The translations under genes were made by a program, and so were the position numbers. The notes under the pieces are model-generated. The model was not told where the DNA came from. It did no database searches and saw only the letters and a list, made by a program, of their open reading frames with translations. DNA of 64,000 nucleotides from Sulfuricurvum sp. Its GTDB lineage: Bacteria > Campylobacterota > Campylobacteria > Campylobacterales > Sulfurimonadaceae. The stretch is taken from positions 62,001 to 126,000 of the forward strand of contig NZ_JAQUHV010000002.1 in NCBI RefSeq assembly GCF_028681615.1. The letters run 5' to 3'. Of the stretch, positions 37,090 to 45,703 are shown one piece after another. Each line of letters opens with the position of its first letter. Positions within the stretch are counted from its first letter, which is position 1.

Positions 37090-37442
37090 GGAGTATCCTT
37101 TATACCGAGTACATGACGGGTAGAACTGACGCTGATCATACTCAGGCGGTTGCCCTCTTTCAGACCGACGAAATTATTTTGAATATATGCGACTTCTTGA
37201 TTGTTGACACGATCTCCGACACGATACCATGCGCCGTTGATAAAGGCTTTATTATTCATTATGGCTGTGACAACGGTAGGGGGGACCGCCGGTACGGCTG
37301 TCATCATCGGAGGAGGCGGCAGCAGACCGTTTACGGATGCGGATTTCGGTTTTGCGGTTTTAATAAACGGATCATACATTTGTGCATGCAGCAGATGCAG
37401 CCCGCTTAGGCATAACAAGAGCCAGATCGGAATTCGTCTCAT
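37086..37442 (-). CDS. MshK/PilP-like periplasmic protein
   Basis: A 118-residue protein with a signal peptide (about 1-20, ending LHA), a Pro-rich linker, and a small C-terminal domain (INGAWYRVGDRVNNQEVAYI) of the PilP/GspC homology-region type, which contacts the secretin. Its place between the PilO-like gene and the secretin gene equals mshK. ATGA overlaps on both sides. Confidence 0.7.
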   Translation of the reverse strand: MRRIPIWLLLCLSGLHLLHAQMYDPFIKTAKPKSASVNGLLPPPPMMTAVPAVPPTVVTAIMNNKAFINGAWYRVGDRVNNQEVAYIQNNFVGLKEGNRLSMISVSSTRHVLGIKDTP

Positions 37443-38068
37443 AAACCGACTCCCATATAGAGGATGACCGCTTCAAAACGGGGCTTTTCTTCATCGGAAC
37501 GGATTTGCACGCTTTGAACTTCCACAAGGGTGTTTTGCCCTTCAATAAAGGTTAAAAAGTCGGCAATGGCCGGGAAACTTCCTGTTCCGGTGATTGTGAG
37601 TTTTTTGTACTGTTTTACTTTTCCGAAGAACACTTTATCGGTATCAACCGACTCCATGAGCTCAACTTTAAGGCCAAGTCTGACGGAACGCTCCAATAGC
37701 TGGTCAAGCATTGCGGCGTAACGTCGATTATCGAAAACAAGGCCTTGAGATGCAGCCATTTGGACTAACAGAGCTTGTTTTTCATCTTCGAGCGATGCGG
37801 TATGTGCTTCTTCTTTGATCAGTGCGTTGGTGCTTTGGGTGATCTTTGCCCGATAGGCATCCGGAGAGTTTTCGCTAATCTGTTTTACCAGAAGGGTATT
37901 TTGCTCTTGCAAAGAGGTTAATTCATCCAGTGCGTCCGAGAGGTAAAACATCCATCCCATCACTAAAATACCTATGGCACTGCCGATATAGATGAGCCAT
38001 CTTTGTTGAGCGTTATACCATAGGAGCTGCTCGTCCAGATTATCGAGCTGTACGTCTAAATCGTTCAT
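37439..38068 (-). CDS. MshJ/PilO-like alignment protein
   Basis: A 209-residue bitopic protein: a cytoplasmic N-terminus (1-25), a membrane helix at about 26-45, a coiled coil at 50-115, and a ferredoxin-like C-terminal domain (LKVELMESVDTDKV, then LTITGTGSFPAIADFLTF). PilO/GspM-type proteins link the inner platform to the secretin. ATGA overlaps join it to both neighbours. Confidence 0.75.
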   Translation of the reverse strand: MNDLDVQLDNLDEQLLWYNAQQRWLIYIGSAIGILVMGWMFYLSDALDELTSLQEQNTLLVKQISENSPDAYRAKITQSTNALIKEEAHTASLEDEKQALLVQMAASQGLVFDNRRYAAMLDQLLERSVRLGLKVELMESVDTDKVFFGKVKQYKKLTITGTGSFPAIADFLTFIEGQNTLVEVQSVQIRSDEEKPRFEAVILYMGVGL

Positions 38069-39528
38069 CGCGTTACCTTTACAAGGCTATTGTACGTGGT
38101 TGTGTTATTGTCCAGCTTGATCTCATGGGTTTCGACGTTTTGGTACCCTCTCGCGTAGAGTCCGCTCATGAGCTTGGCAATGTCGTCACGTTTGCGGTAG
38201 TCGGAAACGACGAGGAGACTCATCTCTTTGGAACCGTTTTGTTCCATCAGCAGTGTACCGAGGCGGTAACGTCCAAGTTCGGCAGTCGTATCGAGAAGAA
38301 ACTGCTGACGGGCGGCATGCATGTCGTGGATCAAAGCGGCCGTCTCTTCGGCTCCGTGGTAGAGTGCAATCTCTTCTTGAAGTGTTTTACTTTTATTTTG
38401 TTGTTCTTGGAGGCGTGCATTGTTTTGTTTGAGGGTTGATGAGAGCTCTTTTGTCTGATGTTTGAGCGTTTCCAACTGAGCAGTAAGCTCGGTTTGCCGA
38501 TCTTCTTCATTACCGCTCATCCATCCGACACAGAGTGATGAGATAAGTACAACAAGTAATGCTCCGCCGACAAGTCCTAAAAACTTGCCGCTTTCTCGGT
38601 AATACCACGGGGCTTTGCGTGGGTAAGGGGAGAGATTGAACGTATTTTCTTTTGAGGAGAGAAAATAATCGCTGCACAGAGCATCATGAATATCTGTCGG
38701 AGCACTCCCCTCGCGTGTAAGTGCGCTAATACGGATATCGTTGACACCGTAAGCGTTAAAAATGCTCTCCAACCCCGGGATACCCGCACCTTCAAAATCG
38801 AGATAACAATTGTCGATTCCGCTAAGGCCGAAAAGACCCCGTTTGTGATTGATGGTATGGACGATCCGTTCAATATTTTTGGCGATTCGATCTTGGAGAA
38901 GGATATATTTGTTCAGTTCATCAGGGGCATAATTTTCTTCGATAAGCCCTTTTGTGTGGAGGAAGCTTTTGAGCTTCGGTAAATCGAGCCCTGTCTCAAC
39001 CGCAATGGAAGCGAGCGTTTCAATACTGCGGTGGGCGATGTAATGCCCCTCTTGGTAGATTGCGGCATAGGCCTCTTCGTCTCCCCAATAGATAAACAGA
39101 TCATTTTTGGCACTTAGATGAGGGTAGAGCGAGTGATAGACCATAAATCCAGGAGTAACCTGATCGATTGCTCCGCATTTGGAGAGGGAATCTGAGAAAT
39201 ACTCATGTGCTTTGGTGTGGGAAAGGGCAAAAACTTCGACTAAGATACTTTCATCGGTTGTAATCGTATGACGGATAAAATCGATCGTGTACTCTTCGTC
39301 GCTGTTTAAATTTCCCTCTTCGAACATCCGAATTTCAACTTGAATCCGCAGTTCATTCTCACTGAGACGATCAGAGAGTTTAAGGGTATGGGTACTAAGA
39401 AGCGCGAGAGGAATGATAGCACCGGAACGCAGTTCTTTGAGCTCGCGGGAAGTCCCTTCACTCAGTACACCATTCTGGTAGGTACGGATCCGGTCGTGTT
39501 CTATGAAAAGAATTTTTTGGTTTTCCAT
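38065..39528 (-). CDS. MshI-like protein: PilM-like and PilN-like parts in one chain
   Basis: A 487-residue protein. Residues 1-310 are weakly PilM/GspL-like (actin-fold, cytoplasmic). A membrane helix lies at about 318-341, followed by a coiled coil (345-390, rich in Gln/Leu/Lys) and a small alpha/beta domain to the end (PilN-like). In Vibrio, mshI is often two genes; here the two functions are one polypeptide. It is the first gene after a 58-base gap, so a promoter may lie between it and the pilin genes. Confidence 0.7.
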   Translation of the reverse strand: MENQKILFIEHDRIRTYQNGVLSEGTSRELKELRSGAIIPLALLSTHTLKLSDRLSENELRIQVEIRMFEEGNLNSDEEYTIDFIRHTITTDESILVEVFALSHTKAHEYFSDSLSKCGAIDQVTPGFMVYHSLYPHLSAKNDLFIYWGDEEAYAAIYQEGHYIAHRSIETLASIAVETGLDLPKLKSFLHTKGLIEENYAPDELNKYILLQDRIAKNIERIVHTINHKRGLFGLSGIDNCYLDFEGAGIPGLESIFNAYGVNDIRISALTREGSAPTDIHDALCSDYFLSSKENTFNLSPYPRKAPWYYRESGKFLGLVGGALLVVLISSLCVGWMSGNEEDRQTELTAQLETLKHQTKELSSTLKQNNARLQEQQNKSKTLQEEIALYHGAEETAALIHDMHAARQQFLLDTTAELGRYRLGTLLMEQNGSKEMSLLVVSDYRKRDDIAKLMSGLYARGYQNVETHEIKLDNNTTTYNSLVKVTR

Positions 39529-39586
39529 TGCCCTGCTTGCCGCGTTTTTGTTGGTACGTTAAAACGATAAAATTAATAATTAAATT

Positions 39587-40024
39587 TTAGTTATTGCAGG
39601 GGATTATAGCATAACCCGTTCCACTAAAGAGGCGAATAGTGCTGTTTTTATCACCATTGTTAAAAAAAATATTTAATGGGGAGTGTATTAATGTATCCAA
39701 TGTTACCGAATTGCCATCATGTGGACGGCCTTTAGCGTCAAAACAAACGGTTGTTACATTGGGTGTCATGGTTATGGCGGATTTGATCTCATGTTTCGGT
39801 GCATCGTCGCTGGAGAGGGCTGATGGGGTGAGGGTGACACACCCTGATGGATCGAGTGTGTCATTCCCCATCGCGCGGTAGCGAGCCTCTTTGAGTTTGA
39901 GAAGCGTATACTGAGCATCCTGACGGGTGTAATCGGGGCGGCTCATGTAAAATCCGATACCGGTGAGGACTCCGATGAGGACAATGACAAAGATCAGTTC
40001 AATAAGGGTAAAAGCACTTCTCAT
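39587..40024 (-). CDS. Type IV prepilin-like protein (GspH/FimT type)
   Basis: A 145-residue pilin with a very short leader, MRSA, before FTLIELIFVIVLIGVLTG. Glu5 of the mature chain is present and residue -1 is Ala instead of the common Gly, a form often seen in Campylobacterota. The C-terminal part has a Cys pair (CVTL... and PCNN). Best fit is a minor or major pilin comparable to MshC/A. It overlaps the upstream gene by four bases. Confidence 0.8.
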   Translation of the reverse strand: MRSAFTLIELIFVIVLIGVLTGIGFYMSRPDYTRQDAQYTLLKLKEARYRAMGNDTLDPSGCVTLTPSALSSDDAPKHEIKSAITMTPNVTTVCFDAKGRPHDGNSVTLDTLIHSPLNIFFNNGDKNSTIRLFSGTGYAIIPCNN

Positions 40025-40458
40025 GGTCGTTGCAGGCTCCTTCGTTCGAGTCGGATCGGATGGAGAATCTTGGTGTTGGTGCTATCGGACGTCACAATGA
40101 CACGCATGCTGATCATTCCGTTGGATTCTTCGGATTGGATCGGGGTGTATGCAACATTCGAACAGGTGCTGCCATCGGCTAAATAGTAGCGTTCTATCGT
40201 TACGTTGGCATCAAATTTCCCATCCGATGAGCGGACGGTAAGGCTGCCGAGACAGCTTCCGCCGCTGCGGTCATAAGCACTGATCCGCAGTAATGCCGCT
40301 TCGGTTGCACTTTGTAGAAACAGCTCGGCCTGTTCGCGCGTGTAGCTGTCGGCGTAGTGTTTGGCTCCCAGTGAAGCGTAGCGCATTGTGATTGTAACGA
40401 TTCCACCGATAAAGAGGATGATGAGAAGTACCTGAGGCAGACCGAATGCGCGGCGCAT
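40021..40458 (-). CDS. PilX/MshP-like minor pilin lacking Glu5
   Basis: A 145-residue protein with a short basic leader, MRRA, then FGLPQVLLIILFIGG. The helix is pilin-like but position 5 is Gln instead of Glu, and Pro occupies position 4. Absence of Glu5 is typical of tip pilins such as GspK. A Cys pair (CLGS, CSNV) is present. The place between the MshO-like and GspH-like genes suggests MshP. Overlaps by one base and four bases with neighbours. Confidence 0.65.
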   Translation of the reverse strand: MRRAFGLPQVLLIILFIGGIVTITMRYASLGAKHYADSYTREQAELFLQSATEAALLRISAYDRSGGSCLGSLTVRSSDGKFDANVTIERYYLADGSTCSNVAYTPIQSEESNGMISMRVIVTSDSTNTKILHPIRLERRSLQRP

Positions 40459-41345
40459 TAGAAGACCACCTTTTGTTTGGATAATCGTACCAGATTGCCT
40501 CCGCGAACACTGCGGTTTGTATCGATGGCGAGGCGGATCGTACCGTTGATCATTTGGGCGCGGAAGGCATTGACGTTGGTGGAGAGTATACTCACTTTAC
40601 CGGCTTGGTTGGCAGTATCGGCACAAAAGCTTTCCCCCTTCCATGGACGGTAATCGTCAAAGAGGAATAACGTATTATCCAATGCGGCGTTGCTGATTCC
40701 CAGAGCCGTGATGCATGTAGCGTTTTTTACAGGGAGATGTTCTCCGCGTACAACGGCATATCCTGTATCGACTAGGTTGTATTTTTCATAAATGGTCGTT
40801 GGAGGAGTCACATTAAATACAATCGTATTATCGGACGTCATCGAAATCGGATAAACGTTTGCGTTACCCTCGTCAAAACTTCCTGAAAAGACAAGAGCAA
40901 TATCATTATTAGCCCAGTTAAAACTTCCCCATTTAGCGGTTTGGGTATTCTCGATAGCGGTTTTGGAGGTGTCGGGAGTATAGAGGGTGGCAGTTGCATA
41001 ATTGGAGCGGTTCATATCGACAAAACTGCTGTAATCCCCCGCAAGGTAGCTCTCACTTGCGAGACCGTTCCACTTGAGTAAAGTTTTGGTGTAGAGTGTC
41101 CCATCAAGAGGTTCGCAATGTCCGTTTGTATCACACCCTTGTACTGACATCGGAGCCCGATCGTATAAGAGGATACTGATCTGATCAAGCGCCGTTTGCG
41201 AATCGATGGAGAGAGTCGTGAGTATTTTCGCTTTTTCGCTTCGTAATGTAATTGCTTCGAACGCTTTGAACATACCAACGGAGAGGATCCCCGTAATGGC
41301 AATCGTGATGATGATCTCGATAAGGGTAAAAGCGCGACGTATCAT
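40458..41345 (-). CDS. MshO/GspJ-like prepilin
   Basis: A 295-residue prepilin, leader MIRRA then FTLIEIIITIAITGILSV with Glu5 present, and a large C-terminal domain containing CDTNGHCEP and later cysteines. The size fits MshO or PilW. The start is ATG at 41345, overlapping the previous stop by one base; the frame extends nine bases upstream only to a TTG. Confidence 0.75.
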   Translation of the reverse strand: MIRRAFTLIEIIITIAITGILSVGMFKAFEAITLRSEKAKILTTLSIDSQTALDQISILLYDRAPMSVQGCDTNGHCEPLDGTLYTKTLLKWNGLASESYLAGDYSSFVDMNRSNYATATLYTPDTSKTAIENTQTAKWGSFNWANNDIALVFSGSFDEGNANVYPISMTSDNTIVFNVTPPTTIYEKYNLVDTGYAVVRGEHLPVKNATCITALGISNAALDNTLFLFDDYRPWKGESFCADTANQAGKVSILSTNVNAFRAQMINGTIRLAIDTNRSVRGGNLVRLSKQKVVF

Positions 41346-41992
41346 CAGTTCCAATTCCGTGAGTTGATTTGGATATTCCCGATATTAAATGAGTGGTATT
41401 GCAGTGCGGTGATACACCCTTTGTGCTGGCTGTCGCTTCCATACCCGACCCGAACGAGAACGTATTTGGTATTGGAGGTTTGGTTTGCTGCTTTGGGGTT
41501 GGTGCTTAGAACAGCAGTTCCGATTGTGGCGGGATCATCAACATAGAGTACGGTTGTCCCGATTGCAAAGAGCCCTTTTTTGAGTGTTGCGGAGCAATTT
41601 TTGTCAGCCGTGAGATTGGTGTCGTGATAGTCGTCGATATCGTTGCTTTCTGCATCTTCTTTTCCTATAGGTCCGGCATTGTAGGCAGTGGTTTCGATGC
41701 AGTTGCGCCCCCCTATGAATCCGCCGATACGATAACCGGACGTGAGATTGCAGTCGTAAGCCGGATTTCCTGCAGTAACGTTTAGGATTTGGGAATTTTG
41801 GGTGTTGTTGTTATCCCACGGCAGATTGATAATCATCCCAATCTGAGCCATAGCATCGTACATCGCCTCTTCTTTGATCGTCGTTTGGGTGCTTTGGTTC
41901 ATCGACATTACCAGTCGAGGGATGACGGTAAAGACGATCCCGATGATCACCATCGACAATATCAGTTCAATTAATGTGAGACCTTTTCTCAT
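41345..41992 (-). CDS. MshD/PilV-like prepilin
   Basis: A 215-residue prepilin with leader MRKG and mature start LTLIELILSMVIIGIVF (Gly -1, Glu5). The C-terminal domain has four cysteines (YDCN, GRNCIE, KNCSAT, KGCITA), which probably form two disulfides. It overlaps the end of the large adhesin gene by four bases. Confidence 0.75.
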   Translation of the reverse strand: MRKGLTLIELILSMVIIGIVFTVIPRLVMSMNQSTQTTIKEEAMYDAMAQIGMIINLPWDNNNTQNSQILNVTAGNPAYDCNLTSGYRIGGFIGGRNCIETTAYNAGPIGKEDAESNDIDDYHDTNLTADKNCSATLKKGLFAIGTTVLYVDDPATIGTAVLSTNPKAANQTSNTKYVLVRVGYGSDSQHKGCITALQYHSFNIGNIQINSRNWN

Positions 41993-44900
41993 CGAAAGAG
42001 TTTTACCCCTTTGTTGGTGATGTTTTTGGCAGGGGTCATATTAAAATCACTTCCTTCAAATGTACCGCTATTGACACCTTTGAGTCCACCGCTTATATCG
42101 GTATAGTCATAATTGAAACACGGGTGTTGGCTGCATTCACTACCGAGGGCATAACTGTAATTGTATTTGGAAGAGTACCACAGCCATTGAGGGATATCCA
42201 AATGGACGGTCTGATCATGAGCTGAAGTCACGGTGACTTTTTGCAGCCCGTCGATAGGCAATGAAGAGACATCGATATCATTTCCTCCGGCGATGAATCC
42301 TCCTTGTATGATATTCCCCACTTCAGCGGAGTCGTGATTGAGGTTTCGGTACCAGTGGAGGATATTTTGGGGCATTCCGCTCACATATCCAGTTGTGACA
42401 GTGCTATAGACTTCAAACTCGATAGGATTCGGTGCGGAAGCTTCATTGGTCGTAATATCATAGGCACGTACTCGGCCGTAAATGAAAGTGGCATTTTTAT
42501 CCAGTCCCGAAGCGTTAAGATCGATTACTCCACCATTGTAACTTGTCTTGATATCCTTCAGCGTCAAGATAAAAGGGTTATACGGGAGGCTTGGTGAGCG
42601 AAGAAAATTAAATTTGAGGGAAAGGTTGGCATCTCCATTTTTAAACGAACTGTTTGTGATCGAAAAATACTGAGTATTGAACAGCGTTACGTAGCTTCTG
42701 TTTGTATCGGCAATCGCAGAGGTAGATCCGGTCGAGGCGCGGAGTGAAACGTTTACATCTGATGGATAGGTCCCGGCAGCAGTGAAATAGTACCCCTGCG
42801 GCACCGTTCCACCTGCACAATTGTCACTGAAGTTTTTAGTCACCGTGACACTGTCTTTGCTTAGTGCTTCGATTGTGGTATTTATTTCGATGTTCTGGGT
42901 ACGGCTAGAGTCGAGATAGAGCCAGTTGAAGGGAGTAGAAAGAGGCGTTTTGAAACTGTTCAGGGTTGTTTTGAGTTCATAAGGGTTGATTGTGAGGGAA
43001 AGAGTTGCGTTGACGTCACACCCCAACCGTCCAAGACCGTAACTATCGAGTGCCGTTGTATTGCTGTTGGCGATACAGTCCCATGTTGTACCGGTTTGAT
43101 CCGTCTGTGTCCATGTGTTGTCCTTGGCAAACACATTGATAGATCCAATGTCACGGGCCGTGAGGGTAGAGCTGTTTACGTCAGTGGCAAACACAAGACT
43201 GTATGGCTCGATCGCGGATAAAAATGTATTTTGGGTTGTACAGTTGGAATTGGGACTTTGGAGTGCCGTTGTAATACTGGTTATGCCGTTATAGTTTCCG
43301 CCTCCGTTTTGAGCTGACATGGTGACGCTTTCACCGGCTTTGATGGTCGAAGCAGAGAACGAATAGCCTGAAGGGCGGATAGACATTGTATCGCTGGAAC
43401 AGTTGAGTTCACTGGCATTGGTTTCAACCATAAGTTTGATATTGGAATAGGCTTTTGTTGAATTGAGGGAAGGGATTGTAATCATCGGATTTGTTTGGTT
43501 GATATCAATAGAACCGCTCCATAAAATCGGAAGTCCTGTTGATGTAGCTGGACATGTTGCCCCGTTAACTGCATAGATCTTGGTGATCTTACGAGAGGGA
43601 ATGTCTCCGGCATTGGTACATGCGACGGTAGCATTGACGTCGAATGCGATGTTGGCAATACGGGTATGGAGGCGATTACTTGGGGACATTGCCGGATCGA
43701 TGCGATGATAGAGGTCGTATTGGAACGTGGTGCATTCGGATGTTCCACAAAAGGTACACGTACGAAGAGTGGAACTATTGTAGTTATATCCTGATGCTTC
43801 ATTCGTGTAAATGGTGCTGATGTCCGAAGGAGATAGGATGTAATTGAAGATTTTGACTTCGTCAAGGCTGCCCATTAAATATTTGGGTGAACCGCCGGTG
43901 TCTTCGATTCGGCCGAGAGTGCTAAAAGCATTTCCTATCGTTCCGGTTCCTCCGGTTCCTGTCGCGTTCAGATTGCCATTGATGTAGATTTGCAGTTCAC
44001 CGCTGGAAGCATCCCGTGTCAGGACAAAATGTCGCCATGTCCCGTCATTAATGGCAATCGTTGATTTAGCTTGAGTTCCGTCACCTTTTGCATTGAACCC
44101 GATTTTTCCACTGTTGTCAATCCAACCCCAAAAAATGTCGTTTTGACCTCCCGATTGTTCAATACCGATGATGCCAGGAGCAAGCCAGTTGGTATTGTTT
44201 CCGACTTGAGTCGTATTAAGCCAGAAACTCAGTGATGAGGTATCTCTGAGGATGTTTGCTGCGGCAGCTGGGATTGTGACATATTGGCTGGTCCCGTTGA
44301 GTGTCGTTCCCCGGCAAATTTTTCCCCCCGATACGGTGGTAAGATTGTTGAATGCGGTGCCGTTGTATCCGTTTCCACTCGAGTCCAGCACATCAGCAGA
44401 CGTACCGCTCCACGAGCATTCATCGAAACGGTAGTCTGAAATCGGAGAACATACAGAACAGCTTCTGGGCGATCCATCCCAATTGTATCTGTTGGCCTGA
44501 TTGGTATAGAGTGATTGTATTTGGGATGCTGTGAATGCACTGTTAAAGACGGTCATCTCATCCATGATACCCTGATAATCGTAAGTTTTATCAAAATATA
44601 AATGTGAAAATAGAATTAACAAAGAAGAATAGGAATATCTTTGTCCCAGAACTAATTGATTTGAGTCGATGTTTAATGACCCTGTCGGATAAGTTTTACA
44701 ACTTTTTTGTGAACCGTTGATGTAAAGACATACATTGCTTCCGCTACGTGTTAATGCAATATGATCCCAGGTGCTATTGGTGAGCTCATTCGTGTTCAGA
44801 GAAAATGTTTGGGATGTGTCTTTGACAGAAACTCCGAGCTGATTGTTGCTGTTCAAATACACTCCAAATTCGTCTACAAAAGGGTTTAATAGATTCAGAG

Positions 44901-45558
44901 GTGTTGCCCGGACACCATCGATGATTTGCTGTCGTCCTCCTGTGCTGGAAGCTTTTATCCAAAAGCTGAGTGTCAGATCGCTGACACCGGATAGAAGACT
45001 GGACGGAAGATTGACGTAATCAGTGTTTCCATCAGTTGAGAAATCGCCTCCCTGGCAGACTTTTCCGCTGTTGACGAGGAGAGAATTGGCGGTTCCGGTA
45101 TACGTTCCTCCCTGATCGGTGAATGTATCGGTACTGTTCCAATGGCATCGGTCCATCCGGTATTCGGCTCTTGGAATGATTGGTGTAAATGTGGCTGAAA
45201 TGGTATATGTCTGTTTACCGTTTCTCGTGTTATACACCATGAGATTCACATCTCCTGGAAACATGAAAGAGTACGTTGCATTTGTGACCCCTCCGCTGCT
45301 GGTTGGACAGGTAGCGGAGTTTTGAGATCCGCTAAAGGCTACATTACCGGTAATGCTTATATCCAAGCGTCCCGCTGTTGTGGTATTAAAATAGAATTTG
45401 TCTGTGTTTCCGTTCCCTGAAATACTATCCGACTGCGAATAATTGTAAGTTGTGGAAGTAGCTGAAAACGTATACCTAAAGTTAGGAGAACAAACATCAT
45501 CTCCAACTCCGGTTGAATAGGCGATAGCGATGAGCAACAGCAGCCGAAATATACTCAT
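41989..45558 (-). CDS. MshQ-like giant surface protein with two LamG domains
   Basis: A 1189-residue secreted protein. Signal peptide about 1-19. Two tandem LamG/concanavalin-like repeats cover about 131-357 and 375-596; they share YRxDxCxW, a DYVNLP/QYVTIP strand, LSFWI/L and an YTNxAxxYNW/YNY ending, so they arose by duplication. The C-terminal 500 residues are beta-rich with paired cysteines and resemble the MshQ (DUF6701) region, ending HWYRNLNHDSAEVG and DITNKGV-type sequence. It would be a pilus-associated adhesin. First gene of the minus-strand cluster. Confidence 0.6.
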   Translation of the reverse strand: MSIFRLLLLIAIAYSTGVGDDVCSPNFRYTFSATSTTYNYSQSDSISGNGNTDKFYFNTTTAGRLDISITGNVAFSGSQNSATCPTSSGGVTNATYSFMFPGDVNLMVYNTRNGKQTYTISATFTPIIPRAEYRMDRCHWNSTDTFTDQGGTYTGTANSLLVNSGKVCQGGDFSTDGNTDYVNLPSSLLSGVSDLTLSFWIKASSTGGRQQIIDGVRATPLNLLNPFVDEFGVYLNSNNQLGVSVKDTSQTFSLNTNELTNSTWDHIALTRSGSNVCLYINGSQKSCKTYPTGSLNIDSNQLVLGQRYSYSSLLILFSHLYFDKTYDYQGIMDEMTVFNSAFTASQIQSLYTNQANRYNWDGSPRSCSVCSPISDYRFDECSWSGTSADVLDSSGNGYNGTAFNNLTTVSGGKICRGTTLNGTSQYVTIPAAAANILRDTSSLSFWLNTTQVGNNTNWLAPGIIGIEQSGGQNDIFWGWIDNSGKIGFNAKGDGTQAKSTIAINDGTWRHFVLTRDASSGELQIYINGNLNATGTGGTGTIGNAFSTLGRIEDTGGSPKYLMGSLDEVKIFNYILSPSDISTIYTNEASGYNYNSSTLRTCTFCGTSECTTFQYDLYHRIDPAMSPSNRLHTRIANIAFDVNATVACTNAGDIPSRKITKIYAVNGATCPATSTGLPILWSGSIDINQTNPMITIPSLNSTKAYSNIKLMVETNASELNCSSDTMSIRPSGYSFSASTIKAGESVTMSAQNGGGNYNGITSITTALQSPNSNCTTQNTFLSAIEPYSLVFATDVNSSTLTARDIGSINVFAKDNTWTQTDQTGTTWDCIANSNTTALDSYGLGRLGCDVNATLSLTINPYELKTTLNSFKTPLSTPFNWLYLDSSRTQNIEINTTIEALSKDSVTVTKNFSDNCAGGTVPQGYYFTAAGTYPSDVNVSLRASTGSTSAIADTNRSYVTLFNTQYFSITNSSFKNGDANLSLKFNFLRSPSLPYNPFILTLKDIKTSYNGGVIDLNASGLDKNATFIYGRVRAYDITTNEASAPNPIEFEVYSTVTTGYVSGMPQNILHWYRNLNHDSAEVGNIIQGGFIAGGNDIDVSSLPIDGLQKVTVTSAHDQTVHLDIPQWLWYSSKYNYSYALGSECSQHPCFNYDYTDISGGLKGVNSGTFEGSDFNMTPAKNITNKGVKLFR

Positions 45559-45630
45559 TGTTCTCTTTCCTTATTTGGACGATTGGTGTTCTTATTATAA
45601 TACATTTCGTCCCTAATATCGGTAAAAGCC

Positions 45631-45644
45631 CTTTTCGCTATAAT
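45631..45644 (+). promoter_or_regulatory. Sigma-70 promoter of leuA
   Basis: TATAAT at 45639-45644 preceded by CTTTTCGC; the alaS promoter has the same CTTCGC context. Transcription would begin near 45651. The 53-base leader opens with a hairpin (CTCATT-GC with GCAATGAG, 45652-45679) but has no Leu-rich leader peptide. Confidence 0.65.
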
Positions 45645-45703
45645 CACGCCACTCATTTGCATTCAGCAAGGGCAATGAGAAGAGATTACTATAGGAGTTT
45701 CGT

